In this document: one piece after another, positions 9,959-20,191 of the stretch
Layout of the letters: each line of letters opens with the position of its first letter
Position numbering within the stretch: the first letter of the stretch is position 1
Origin: Cyclaneusma minus
Taxonomy: Eukaryota > Ascomycota > Leotiomycetes > Marthamycetales > Marthamycetaceae
Reading direction: 5' to 3'
Assembly (NCBI GenBank): GCA_037179335.1
Contig: JAKZHN010000027.1
Location: forward strand, 248,001 to 312,000
Length of the DNA: 64,000 bases
Made by a program: the position numbers and the translations under genes
The notes under the pieces: generated by a model
Databases searched by the model: none
What the model was told of the DNA's origin: nothing
Seen by the model: only the letters and a program-made list of their open reading frames with translations

Positions 9959-12256
9959 GAGTTTTTGTTCTTCTTTTGCACCTGCTCAGTCTTTTTCTGG
10001 GTCCTGCAGGGGATCGAGCTCCAGCGTGCTCACATTTATTTTGCATTTTTCAGCTATTTATTGAGCGATTCATGACATGCATGATCTTGTGTTTGGATGT
10101 GGAATGCTGGATTAGGAGGTAGAGTTTAGGTCTTTTTGTGCAGGTGCATTAATTGAGGACTTCGTAAACTACGCCCTCTTTCTTCCCGACCTCTTTCCAA
10201 GAAAGAGAGCGATTTTAACTAGTGTATTTAATTTCAATTTGGAATACCGCCAATAAAAGCGAGGAGCTTTTTCCAAAAGGCTGTTAGTGAGTAATCCGGC
10301 AGGCATGGCACAGGCTATTTTACCCTGCTAGCGGTATATGATATATCAAATTAAAAACCAATTTTCGAGGAAGGCCCTCTAGCGCACCCCACCACCTCAC
10401 AGCTGAGAGGGTTGGTGGTGGGCAGCGGGAGGGTCCCCTCGATTACACTAATTGAAATCGCCCTCTCTCCTACATGTACATGTAAAAAGGGGTGGGAGAG
10501 AGCGGCGCAATTTACGGTGTCCTCAATTACCCCAGGGGACAGGCTTGTGCCGGCAGCAAAGTCAAATTGGTGCATGTATCTACAGTATTGGGAGAAAAGC
10601 ATGGTGAATGTCCATTCAGCGCTCTCATTCGGCCCAAACCTTAGCCTCTATCTTGATAATTGGTATGGGAAGAAGGCATTATTGAATATTGAATTTGAGG
10701 GTGACGCCTTACCCTTGCAGCAGTTGCCTAACCACGTCAACCAACAGGCTGACCTATCGAGAGAACCAGAGCTGCGGCCTAGGCATGTCAAGAACAACGA
10801 ACCAATGATACCCATCACAAGCATAAGGCTGTCACCTTGAAGCTGGCAACCCGACCTCTCTCATATTCTGTCAGGAGCAGTAAGGCTGTTGGCGACGTCA
10901 AGCGAAGGTGCTGAGGCGGGTGAGAGATCCTTGCAGTGCTGTCGTCGAAGCGAAAGCCTAAGCACAAATGCCATGAAGTGATAGCTTTACTGGGTGTTCC
11001 TAATCTTCTTGTATACTGCTCTTGGCTTGTCAAAAGTACTAAGTCCCACTCAGTCCCTTTAAGCCGGAGAACAAAGGCTTTTGACAAGCCTAGCCACTTG
11101 TAAAGTGTACAGGCAAGCTTCTCAACTCCACAACCACCTTAGCCTTCCTAGATTAAGCATCCTTGTCTTCACCCAACGCTGAGTGACCTGTGGTCTATGT
11201 TAGTTCGACCACACGGGATAATCTAGGATCTATATCCAAAGTTTGTTTCCGCACAGTGGATGACAGGACTACACCTGGCATGCGGTGATCAGGACATGTA
11301 TCGACTGCTATTGAAGTCTGTGAGTTTTCCACTCGCACACTTGAGCAAGACCGACCTCATAGGAACTAGTCAGGTTGAAATTGTCCAACATTCAAGTTAG
11401 GCACATCTGATCCACAAACAAAGTCAGTGAGTATATTAGGGTAGAAGTTCTCGCAGTGGGATAGGATGATCGACTGCCTATACCCAGAATGGTGGTACCA
11501 GGTACACTGTGGCAAGTGGCTAAACTGCTAAGAGTGTATTCTGTCCCAGATGGTATGTATATCTGAACGGATCTTTTTGAAGGTGGGGGACCTTCAGAAC
11601 TCAGAGTTTTGATGACTGGGACTTCCTCGCAAGTCGCCAGAATCTTCCACATTTACAGAGAGCAGCAGCAGAATATACCTACACACATGCCACACTATGA
11701 TTCTGGAAGATACATCGGGCAGCTATAATCAGCAATATATCCTTTATGAGCTTCGGATTCTACAAACCTATTTATCTCGTTCTGATGTGCTGTTTCTGTC
11801 AGTGGACCCTTTCGTCTTTCTATAGACTTGCTCTGTTCAGAAACTCATGGAACTCGCACCAAATAACACGACAGATGTTTGTCGACTCTGCTGTGAATGT
11901 TGTCGGCAAGTTCAGATACTCTCGCTTGTTGCCTCTCGCTTGCTAATCTGAAGCTGTCTGCTGTCCTGGGATTTTGTTTTCCCGGGCTCGCGCCAATAAC
12001 CTCTTCCTCCCTCTTCCTCCCTCCTCGCTCCGCTCTCTTCTTCCACTTCCACCTCCACTCGTGAACGTTCAACCTGCGCTTGAACTTCAACTGAGCTCGT
12101 CCTTCTTCTGCGGTCATCTTTCTCCTGCGACCATCTGTCTTCCCTTTAGACATTGCTTTCCCTCTTCCGCGATCGTCCGTCTGCGCTCACTCTTGATCTG
12201 CGCCGATCTTCACTGCGTGTTCTGCATTTGCCTACTTCACTGCCTAGTCATACCAG
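9959..12256. other. gene-poor region, possible old mobile-element debris
   Basis: 2.3 kb without a supportable gene. Several frames of 80-140 codons occur, but none shows motifs, splice structure or strong codon bias. A short hairpin is possible near 10460..10505 (CCCTCTCTCC facing GGGAGAGAG). The texture suggests decayed repetitive DNA, but no element could be named. The last ~280 bp are C/T-rich and probably form the leader or an early exon of the zinc-finger gene. Confidence 0.5.
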
Positions 12257-14021
12257 GCCGGAAGCCCAAATTCTCGTGCGAGGCGTGCGGTGTCGAGTTC
12301 TACATCGAGAGTAGTCTCACTAAGCACAATCGCGAGGCAAGTTATACCTCAATGAAATAAACATGAGCTCTTTGGTTGACATGAAATAGTTACACAGCGA
12401 GCCGCTCGCTCCTGCAGCAGTGTACACCCCTCCTAGAAACGCACAGCACGACAATACCAAAGAAGACAGCAAGAACCTTGTCATGTCTGAAGCTACGGAC
12501 GAGCGCCGCAAACCATCAGTCGTCGAGAATGCTTACAAGGCCGTGCTTGCCGGTGGCTTCAACATCGAGACGGCAACCTACTCTCAGCTCTCTAAGGCCA
12601 TCAAGAGCATCCATGATACTGGCCACGATTTCACGAAGAGAAACGAAATCGATCGTGTCGATGAAGAAGGTCTCAAGCTCTTGGCGGCAGACGTTCGCAA
12701 CGCTGTGAAAGCGCTCAAAGGACTTGAGCCTCGTCAATTCTACCATGCCTATCAGGTGATCTTCCCGGGCCAAGAAGAAGAAAACGCGGAGGATAATTCA
12801 CGCTTTCCTGCAAAGCGGCACCACCCTGACAAGGAGGCCTACCAGCCTCCGAAGAAGGCCCAGAAGACATCTCAGAAGAAGGCTGCCGATGAGAAGTCCA
12901 AGAAGCCTTCCGCGAAGAAGCCTCCCAAGTTCAACTTCGCTGCCTCCCCTCTCATCAACAAAGACTCCACCGAGAGCAGGTCAGAAGATGACAACAACTC
13001 AGATGACTCCAACTCCGATGATGGTAGCGGTCTCTACGGGAACAAGAGTATGTATGTCAAGAAAGCTGGCATCTCCAACTACCCTGTCGGTCTGAGCCCC
13101 CCAAAGCATCTCTCCAAGGGTCCTCAGTCCAGCAAGTCGGAGGTAAGCGAGGCGGCCGAACAGTCTCGCCATGACACCCAACAGTCTCGCCATGATATCC
13201 CAAACCTCACGACAGGCACTACAGAGGCCAGCGAGGGTCAGCAAGACGAGCATCCCGAACCGGGAGCTTTGAGGATCGCCAACTCCCCATTCGCCCCTGC
13301 AAATTTCGACAAACTCCCCTCTGACATTATGACACCCACGAGGAAGCCGGAGCAGCACGACAAGCCGGCTCCAGCATCGAATAAGGATGATGGCGATGTT
13401 CAGATGGGTGATGGCGACGCTGAGCCTATCGACGCTGAGCCTATCGACGCTGAGCCTATCGACGCTGAGCCTATCGACGCTGAGCCTGTCGTTGGTGAGA
13501 CTATTGTCACTGAGCCTAGCAACGCTGAGCCCAGCGACGCTAAAGCTAGCGACACTGAGCCTGAACAGCCATCAACTTCCGAGTCTCCCAAGACCGAGCC
13601 ACTCGCAAAGCCGATCACGGAAGCCATGTTGATTGCTACCAGAAAGATTTGCCATGCCTACATAGTCGATTGTGACATGCCCCTACCTAATGATGCACTG
13701 GAGAAAGTGGGCATTATGAAAGGACACGTCCGACCTTTTGTTATCAGTGCCGTTACAAACGACACGTACGCCGGATACCCGATTATCAACGAGATCGGCG
13801 ACAAGATCGGCGATGATATCTCAGAAATCGTCGACGAGATCAAGGAGCTTTGCGACCAAGGCCAAGACCCGGAGTATCTCCTACCGCTCCACGATGACGA
13901 CCATATGCAGATTGCCGAGCCTACTATCACTACTCAGGATCAGCAAGCAGAGCCAACGACGATGAAAGCGCCCACGAAGACACCGAAGAAGAACAAAACA
14001 CCAAAACAACGGAAAGGTTAG
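12257..14021 (+). CDS. C2H2 zinc-finger protein with long acidic disordered region (5' exon unresolved)
   Basis: Exon 12257..12336 encodes GRKPKFSCEACGVEF and ends in ...TKHNRE. A GC..AG intron (12337..12389, 53 bp, donor GCAAGT, acceptor ATAG) joins it to LHSEPLAP..., completing one classical finger C-x2-C-x12-H-x4-H that neither exon holds alone. The exon before the finger has no ATG in frame, so a short first exon upstream is missing; a CAG acceptor at 12256 fits this. If translation instead began at the ATG at 12483, a 512-residue protein without the finger would result. The remainder is helical (about 60-130), then basic and Ser/Asp-rich, with five perfect DAEP[IV] pentapeptides (13416..13490) and a QSRHD repeat. 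A more ordered C-terminal part follows (IATRKICHAYIVDC, INEIGDKIGDDISEIVDEIK) before a basic KTPKKNKTPK tail. Probably nuclear; function unknown. Confidence 0.7.
13416..13490 (+). repeat. 15-bp coding minisatellite (DAEPI x5)
   Basis: Five head-to-tail units GACGCTGAGCCTATC, the last with GTC; the first four are identical at DNA level. Looser copies follow (ACTGAGCCTAGC, GCTGAGCCCAGC). The array encodes an acidic linker and is likely length-polymorphic. Confidence 0.95.
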
Positions 14022-14234
14022 TTCTACGACAGTAACAGACCCTAGCAGTAGCGGGTCGACTTCTTGCATTGGTCTCTTCATCGTCCTGTGTTCCACTTTG
14101 GGGAGGACGTTCATGACGGGATCGGAAGTGGCCGAATTCGATGGATGATGAGATGGACAAAGATCAGCTAGGCACAAAAAGAGAATGAAAATTGTCAAAG
14201 TCATGACGGGGTCCTGGGGTTCTTGCCCGTCTTT

Positions 14235-14321
14235 CTGGATAATTGGAAGTATTTCGAGTGATTTAGAATGTTATCACTCATTGATCTTAAGCCGTATCCA
14301 AACTTTTTTCATGGCACGGTA
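14235..14321. mobile_element. relic of the 19-bp-array MITE (right end only)
   Basis: The right-end inverted repeat is recognisable (GCCGTATCCAAACTTTTTTC then ATGGCACGGTA at 14291..14321), preceded by two 19-bp units (ATAATTGGAAGTATTTCGA and GTGATTTAGAATGTTATCA). No left end found. It lies in the 378-bp gap between the zinc-finger gene and the convergent nucleotidyltransferase-like gene; nothing else was seen in that gap. Confidence 0.6.
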
Positions 14322-14399
14322 CGTACTCATTACCTCAGATACTGAAGGGGGCATTGGCTCCAAGCTTGCGTGCGTAACTCGCTTTGAAACAGACTCTTG

Positions 14400-15175
14400 T
14401 CAGTTTTCTCCCGCAAAGCTAACCGCTAGCTCCTCGAACAGCACACTCAACGGCTTTTCGCTACTCTTCAACCGATAGTAGAACTGCCCGCATCGAGTCT
14501 CCAAGTTTGCTCCATCCAAATAACCATCCCCGTCGACGTATTCCCAGATGTATGTGATCATGGCGAGCCAAAAGGACTCCTGTATAGTACCGTCCGCTCG
14601 TAGCATCAAGCGAATGTAGGCTTCTAGGAGTCGATGGGCGGTTGGAATAAACACTGGAAAGGAGTCGGCCGGGAAGGCACCTCTGCCTCGACCTGGCCTG
14701 GGACCTGGAAGCCGAGCATCAGAGGCCATGATGAAATCCAGGGGATTGCTATTGGGTTCGCGGGAGGGGTCCAGCGCTGGGAGAAACCAGAGCGTCGAGG
14801 ATTGTCTATAGAGGTTGACTGTTCTCTCGTCCGTAATGTGGAAGTGCATCGCTAGTGGCGTAGGGCGTGGTCGGTTCACAACACTGCAAGTTTTGGGGTT
14901 TCTGCAATGTGCGAGACCTCGACCTTGAAGTGCCAGTACTGATGCCGCAACGCATTTGTCTGGTATAACGAAGTCGATCGACTAACTATGATCAGCGAAT
15001 AGCTTGTAAATTTCTAGTTTACAGTACTTACATCTACAATAGACGGGACACCCCATACTGTCAGAAGACAGTTTCCCCAAAGGATACACGGGATCTTGCT
15101 CTGACATAGCATGCGAGAGATCGACCATATAAGCCGTTCGTCGATCTTGGTTGTATCAAGAGTGTACTTCCGCAT
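14400..15175 (-). CDS. fungal nucleotidyltransferase-fold-like hypothetical protein
   Basis: Two exons on the minus strand: 15175..15032 and 14981..14400, with a 50-bp intron (donor GTAAGT, acceptor GTTAG). The product is 241 residues, starting MRKYTLDTTKIDERLIW. Splicing produces CLLTVWGVPSIVD followed by SIDFVIPDKCVAAS, then HFHITDERTVNLYRQSSTLW, the landmarks of a widespread uncharacterised mould family that resembles nucleotidyltransferases (WGV..[VD].DFV.PD). A Gly/Arg/Pro stretch (LPGPRPGRGRGAFP) and a helical C-terminus (LLEAYIRLMLRA) follow, also usual in that family. The two-Asp active-site pattern of true nucleotidyltransferases is only partly present, so catalytic activity is uncertain. 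Next gene upstream is divergent (2EXR protein). Confidence 0.7.
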
Positions 15176-15557
15176 CGCTGCTGTATCTTTGCTGTGGGTT
15201 TGTGTGCGCAATAACAGTTCTTCAATACAAGGACGAATGTTCCAGGAACTGTAAGACGAAAATCCAAGGTCAGTCGGGACGGGTATCAGGAAGGATGCCT
15301 GACATTGCTCAGCAAAAGATACATAGGTGGAGCCAGTATCGGTGTTGTTTTGTTTTGGCGGCTATCCTCACACCCCGACGGCACTTCAGATACCTAAGCG
15401 CGCGCGTATACGATAGTGCACTAGACGACGCTAGAGCCTAGGGCCCTAGGCTGACTTCATCTGCTCCATCCCACCAAACCAAAACACATCACCAACGCAT
15501 CACCAACACAACATATCGCCAACAAATCACGAACGCCATCAACTCGATTCCTGGATA
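15176..15557. promoter_or_regulatory. divergent intergenic region
   Basis: 382 bp between the leftward nucleotidyltransferase-like gene and the rightward 2EXR gene. The part nearest the 2EXR gene is CA-rich (CACCAACGCATCACCAACAC), a usual unstructured fungal leader. No TATA box seen. Confidence 0.45.
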
Positions 15558-16257
15558 ATGGTCTCCCACGATCGTTTCACTCTATTCATGGACTTGCCTG
15601 CCAAGCTGCGCCTCCAAATCTGGGAGACCGCACTTCTAAGTCGCTGCCTCGTCGTCGATTTCCAACAACGTGATACTACTTGCCTTCGAATTGTGGGCCG
15701 GCGCCTTGTATCAGCAGACTATGTCTCCATAGCTCAGGCTTGCAGAGAGGCGCAGCAGTTGATCGGACCTGCCCGTTACCGTATCGAGTTCGCCGTTGAC
15801 GAAGATGCCCTGCCTCATCTTGCCGTCAGCGGGAAGATTGATTTCTCAGATGCAATCTTCTACCTCGGACGTGACGTTTCCTGCCATATATTTCTGGATT
15901 CTTTGATGCAAAACCCCATTCGCCCTCAGGTAAAGACGCTTGCTATAGGCTGGTCCAAATATCGCACCCTAATCGATGTTTGCAAGCGCCTTCCCGTCTT
16001 CCCAGCTCTGGAGTCCTATGTTGGTTGTATTGATTCCCCAGCAGGAGAGTGAAACCAACAATCCCCACTCGCAGGGTATATTGCTCGACCCCCCTGATAT
16101 CTACACTCACATTGGCGGGGAAGGTCACCATTTTAGTACTGCAGGGATGGATTTCAATTACTTCAGGTCCGTAGTTTCGGAATTCGTTACCTACAGATTC
16201 CAAGAGATTGGTCGGAACCCGCCCGACGTTAAGGTCATCGTGTCGAACTTGGTTTAG
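15558..16257 (+). CDS. 2EXR-type domain protein, C-terminal exon join unresolved
   Basis: Starts MVSHDRFTLFMDLPAKLRLQIWE, the signature of 2EXR proteins (F..LP.E.R..IW), an F-box-like module common in moulds and of unknown function. The first frame runs 164 residues to 16052 (KTLAIGWSKYRTLIDVC, then FPALESYV). A second frame carries on to 16257 (SETNNPHSQGILLDP, FNYFRSVVSEFVTYRFQEIG), as expected for the C-terminal half of these ~230-residue proteins. No good intron lies between them. The nearest acceptor (CAG at about 16042) has only weak donors at the right distance, so either a poor splice pair or a one-base frameshift links the parts. Read as a gene with moderate confidence; it may be recently broken. 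Confidence 0.6.
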
Positions 16258-16952
16258 CAAGAATAGTCGCGCGGCTTCAAACATGTGAGTGGATACAAAG
16301 TGGACCCCGATGCCTGCTTATTGCTGATTTTAGACATCCAGCCTCGAATCAGAAAGTTGAGAATGAACTTGTCTGTATGTGAAGGCTTGGTGTTTTGGTC
16401 ATACGCATTTCAATTGTGATTTTGTGGATGGGGAGAGTGGTATCAGGGTGCTCGCTAACCAGAGGGGGTATTATTTCAGGCAGGCGGTGGGGTTTGAGGA
16501 GGGGAAGTTTATGGAGATTTGAGATGGTTACTTGACGCACTTGTTCCCACTATTTCTTGCATCTACACTTGGGATTCATTTGTTTTCACTTTTCCTTGCA
16601 TTCACTGTTCATTTCTGTTCCAGAAGGTTGATCAACGAGATTTCTCGTTGATTCTTGCTATGCTACTACTCTAAATTCTGCACGTGCTGTCCCCTAGCCA
16701 TCGCGTTGTGATCGCCATCCAGAATCCGTTCAAGCTAAGCTTGCTCAGATCAGCAGATTGTACGCCTGAGAAATACAGTATCGCCCATGGTCTGATTGTG
16801 ACAGAGTCGATGAGCTGTACGATTCTGCAGTTCTAATGCGCTCGATTGCCGGGAGGGCTACTGGTTTCTTGCGTACTTGATGGCGGGAGCCGAGTACAGT
16901 ATGAAGAAACTCCTCTTGTGCAGAGTCAAGTCAGAGCCCTGAGAACTTCCAT
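16258..16952. other. intergenic, nothing recognised
   Basis: 695 bp between the convergent ends of the 2EXR gene and the F-box gene. A short imperfect inverted repeat (CAACGAGATTTCTCGTTGA, about 16632..16650) could act as a hairpin near transcript ends. No other structure was seen. Confidence 0.45.
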
Positions 16953-18626
16953 CTAAGCCTCACGCTTGAGCATCTCACTCTCAGTTCTCAAGGGGAAGTT
17001 GTCTGTTCCAAGGGCGTACATGAAGTTAGGCCTGTTACAGATCCACAACTCAACTCCAGCTTTGAGACAAGTGCCCGTGAGAATCTTGATCTGCTCAATC
17101 GGCGACGTCTTCTTGGCTCTGAAGCCAAAGCCGTGGCCGGGGTGGTGGCCTAGAGTGATGGAAACAAGTGCACTGTCACTCGTCTTCTCCCTGACGAACT
17201 TGTTCAAGTCGTCGAATTCGCTCATGAGACTGACAAGCACTATGAAGTGCTCGAGCGAAGGGGGAAGAACCTGGCGAAGAGGGGCGTCGAAGAATGAGCG
17301 TGGCTCGAAACAGAATCGCGGGTGCAAGTGGTTGAGCATGTAGGGAGCAACCGCGAGGACCTTAAGCTTTCGGAATTTCGCGAGTGATGCCATGCAGATG
17401 AAGCCTTCCGTAGCTCGCACTGCCTCGAATACCATAAGGGTCTCCAAGGTCTCGGAAAGATGGTCGATGGCGACCCTGAACTCATCAGGGAAGAAACCTC
17501 GCCTTCCTGGAACACCTCCCACCACTTTCGGGCATTGGCAGATTGACTCGGCCCTTGGTTCAGACCACAACACTCGCAAGCTGGTCAGAACCTCGAACTT
17601 TTGCAGTAAGTAGTGGAAATCAGTGGGCTCATCGTCCCAGCATGACGATAGTGACAGCTTCTTGGTGTGCCTGTTCTGTGGCAGAGTAACAGCACTTCGC
17701 GGCCAACCTCGAGAGAGCTGCAATTCGTCGACATTCTTAAGCTCCGGAAACGACGTCCAGCGCAGACCCTTGGCGAGTCTGGGCTCAACCGGAGGCCGAG
17801 GACCCATTATGACTGGAACACGAGCGACCTCGACATTGATGCTGCGAAGATTCTGCAGAGCCTGTGCGGGTATGGACGAACTGTTTGCGTGATCCATGAT
17901 AGCCCCGAAGACATTTTCGAATGCAACTAGGCTGCGGGCGCGAGCACTGTCGTTCGAGAAGTCTGTCAAGGTGATGTGTCTGAGGTTGGGCAAGAACAAC
18001 AGGAACAGCGACCTCGTTGCCTGCTGGCCTCCATGGCGAACTCTGCGACTCCAATTAACGTGTTTGCCGTAGAGTGATTCCGCGGCTAGCCTAATCTTGG
18101 CATGATTCTTGTCCGCGAAGGCCTCTGCTCCATGGTCCGATTTGGGACGCACGAGGTCGGTAAGCACCAGCTCGATGGATCGGACATGGGAGGCACGTCG
18201 TTGAGAGTTCATGACGCTGTCGAGGAAGGTGAGGATCCTACACTGGTGTCGTTCATAGGCATCGGCTTCAGGAACAGCGCGCAGGAAGGCCGTGGGAGGA
18301 TCGACTTCGACAAAGCTGGCGTACAAAATTGACTCAGCGAGCGGTTGGAAGCGTTTGGAGCAGTGAGCGATGGAGCAGAGCGTTCTGGGAACTTCACTTC
18401 TTTCCGCGGGGTTGAGGATGACTTCGTGGCCGAGGGGAATCTTGACGTGTCTTTGTCCAAGGCGCTTGAACGTGTCCTCGATGACAGACTTGGTCTTGAC
18501 CTCGCTGTCCATGAGATCGACATATTTGAAGATGACGAGGAGGATCTCGTTGGAAAAGACACAGCCCGGCTTCTTGCGCGAGGCACCTTTGCGGTCCAAA
18601 GCCATAGCGTTGTACTCTTGATTCAT
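16953..18626 (-). CDS. F-box domain protein (large, LRR-like C-terminal part)
   Basis: Uninterrupted frame of 557 residues starting at ATG 18626; an alternative in-frame ATG (MALDRKGASRKK) lies seven codons later and may be the true start. The N-terminus contains an F-box-like helix set (FSNEILLVIFKYVDL, then RTLCSIAHCSKRFQPLAES), with a ~30-residue insertion between the helices. The rest is a series of leucine-rich helical segments (LFLLFLPNLRHITLTDFS, ELQLSRGWPRS, KKLSLSSCWDDE, KLKVLAVAPYML), as in fungal F-box proteins that present substrates to SCF ubiquitin ligases. Substrate unknown. A GC-rich stretch immediately upstream (18640..18900) is the likely promoter. Confidence 0.75.
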   Translation of the reverse strand: MNQEYNAMALDRKGASRKKPGCVFSNEILLVIFKYVDLMDSEVKTKSVIEDTFKRLGQRHVKIPLGHEVILNPAERSEVPRTLCSIAHCSKRFQPLAESILYASFVEVDPPTAFLRAVPEADAYERHQCRILTFLDSVMNSQRRASHVRSIELVLTDLVRPKSDHGAEAFADKNHAKIRLAAESLYGKHVNWSRRVRHGGQQATRSLFLLFLPNLRHITLTDFSNDSARARSLVAFENVFGAIMDHANSSSIPAQALQNLRSINVEVARVPVIMGPRPPVEPRLAKGLRWTSFPELKNVDELQLSRGWPRSAVTLPQNRHTKKLSLSSCWDDEPTDFHYLLQKFEVLTSLRVLWSEPRAESICQCPKVVGGVPGRRGFFPDEFRVAIDHLSETLETLMVFEAVRATEGFICMASLAKFRKLKVLAVAPYMLNHLHPRFCFEPRSFFDAPLRQVLPPSLEHFIVLVSLMSEFDDLNKFVREKTSDSALVSITLGHHPGHGFGFRAKKTSPIEQIKILTGTCLKAGVELWICNRPNFMYALGTDNFPLRTESEMLKREA

Positions 18627-19561
18627 GTTTGCGGTATGCGCTGCCCACTAGCAGACGAAGGACGGAGGGAGGGAGAGGTTGGAGCGCTGCGCTGTTGTCT
18701 CGGCCAAAGACGTGGCCGCGTTTGTGATGGGAGGAGGTAGAGACGGAAGCTGCGCTGGGCTGGTGTGGCAGCCAAGCTGTGGTGTTGTTCGGGAGGGTAG
18801 AGGTCGCGGTTGGAGCTGCGCGCGAGCTGATGTGGCGGCCGCGATGTGTTGTTGTTTTGGAGGAGAGAGGTTAAGGTTGGTTGACGCGTGGGGGAGAGCT
18901 CTCTGCGCCCACAAGTGAAGTATTTCGTTTAGCGCTTCGGAAAAACTGTGAGCCAATCATATGATGCGGAACATCTGATATTTAGCGATGTCTCTCACTG
19001 TCTGGAGTTCTGTCGTTACTTGGGGTGCTGTCGAAGAACTTACACCATCTCGGCTACTGGAGAACTTATATCACTTCAGGTTTCGCCGTTTAAGTTACTC
19101 TTGTGAGCAAAAGTTTTAGTGACGAAAATTCATTCAATGGCGGGGCAAGTTTGGCTTAAAGAGAGCGTTATAAAGAGATATACTTGCGCACACACGGCGG
19201 GAGCCAGAAGGGGCTGGTCAGGGGCTCTATACCCATGACCTCCTAACAACAACTTTGGCTTGCTGGGTACCAAGAATTCGATCTATCCTCAAGGTTCTGG
19301 CTCACTTATGCCGGTGGAGTGTGTCTCTAATAGCTACCACTATATTGAATATTCTCTACGTTTCTACTATCTAAACTTGTAATACTAATCCGCGGCGCGG
19401 CCCTTGTTACTTCACCGTCACCGTATGATGTAGGAAACTTACACGAGACAGTGAAAAATCGAACGTAAGGCTTACCGCCACCCTTTTGAAGTGGTTCTAG
19501 GCAATCAGCATACACCCGATCTGCCGTATTTCCCAGGTTTTTGGGGGTGTGAAGGTCAGAA

Positions 19562-19979
19562 CAGTGTGTTCAATCTGTAATTATTTGTATCTGCAAGCTA
19601 TACAGATAGATTATTTGAATTTTTAAGGCTGACAAATAGATATTATTATATCTGAGGGCATTGCCAGATATTTGTTAAATAAGGGATAAATTTTTTCCGA
19701 GCGGAAAAGGGTTTTTCCATGCAAAAAGAAATAAAATCCATTCAAAATCTACTCAAAGTCCATTCAAAATCTACTCAAAGTCCACTCAAAATCCCCTCAA
19801 AATCCCCTCAAAATCCCCTCAAAATCCCCCAAAATGCCAAAATTAGTATCTGAATCAAATTTCAGATATATTTGAGCTATCGCTCAGATAATATCTATAT
19901 TTAAAATTTAGCTCAAATAGATAATATCTGACAGATATCTACAGATATCCTTACAGATACATATCTTTTGAACACACTG
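19562..19979. mobile_element. hAT-like MITE with 8-bp target-site duplication
   Basis: The ends are CAGTGTGTTCAA and its exact complement TTGAACACACTG (12-bp perfect TIR). They are followed by looser subterminal inversions rich in GTATCTG, AGATATCTG and GATA motifs. Both ends are flanked by the same 8 bp, GGTCAGAA (19554..19561 and 19980..19987), the target duplication length of hAT elements; CAGTG is also a usual hAT terminus. At 418 bp with no reading frame, it is non-autonomous. Its centre holds an 11-bp minisatellite. The intact duplication points to a fairly recent insertion. Confidence 0.85.
19735..19837. repeat. 11-bp minisatellite inside the hAT-like MITE
   Basis: About nine units of the form (C/T)TCAAAATCCC or CTCAAAGTCCA. 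The last four CTCAAAATCCC units are identical, so the array has expanded recently from one side. Confidence 0.9.
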
Positions 19980-20191
19980 GGTCAGAACAATCGCCTTAAC
20001 CCATCTGTAGGGCAAAGAAGACCAGAACGAGAATCGGGAGAAATGTTGGAGTCAAGCCCACCAGAGAAAATATCAGGTTAGTTTTCAAAAGACTTATGTC
20101 AAAGACGAGACACCCAAAGCACGACAATGATGCATATACAGATTTTGAATGCTCTATACACTAGTACTACACGCAAAACTCAAACAGCTCC

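Larger units (their letters stand above)
18627..20191. other. intergenic, contains a hAT-like MITE
   Basis: 1.56 kb between the F-box gene and the 3' end of the V-ATPase gene. Apart from the 418-bp element at 19562..19979 no gene or RNA was recognised. Confidence 0.6.

Noticed and set aside
10412..11652. Frames with a faint retroelement look in the gene-poor region
   Set aside because: No reverse transcriptase, integrase or transposase motif could be named, and no terminal repeats were found.
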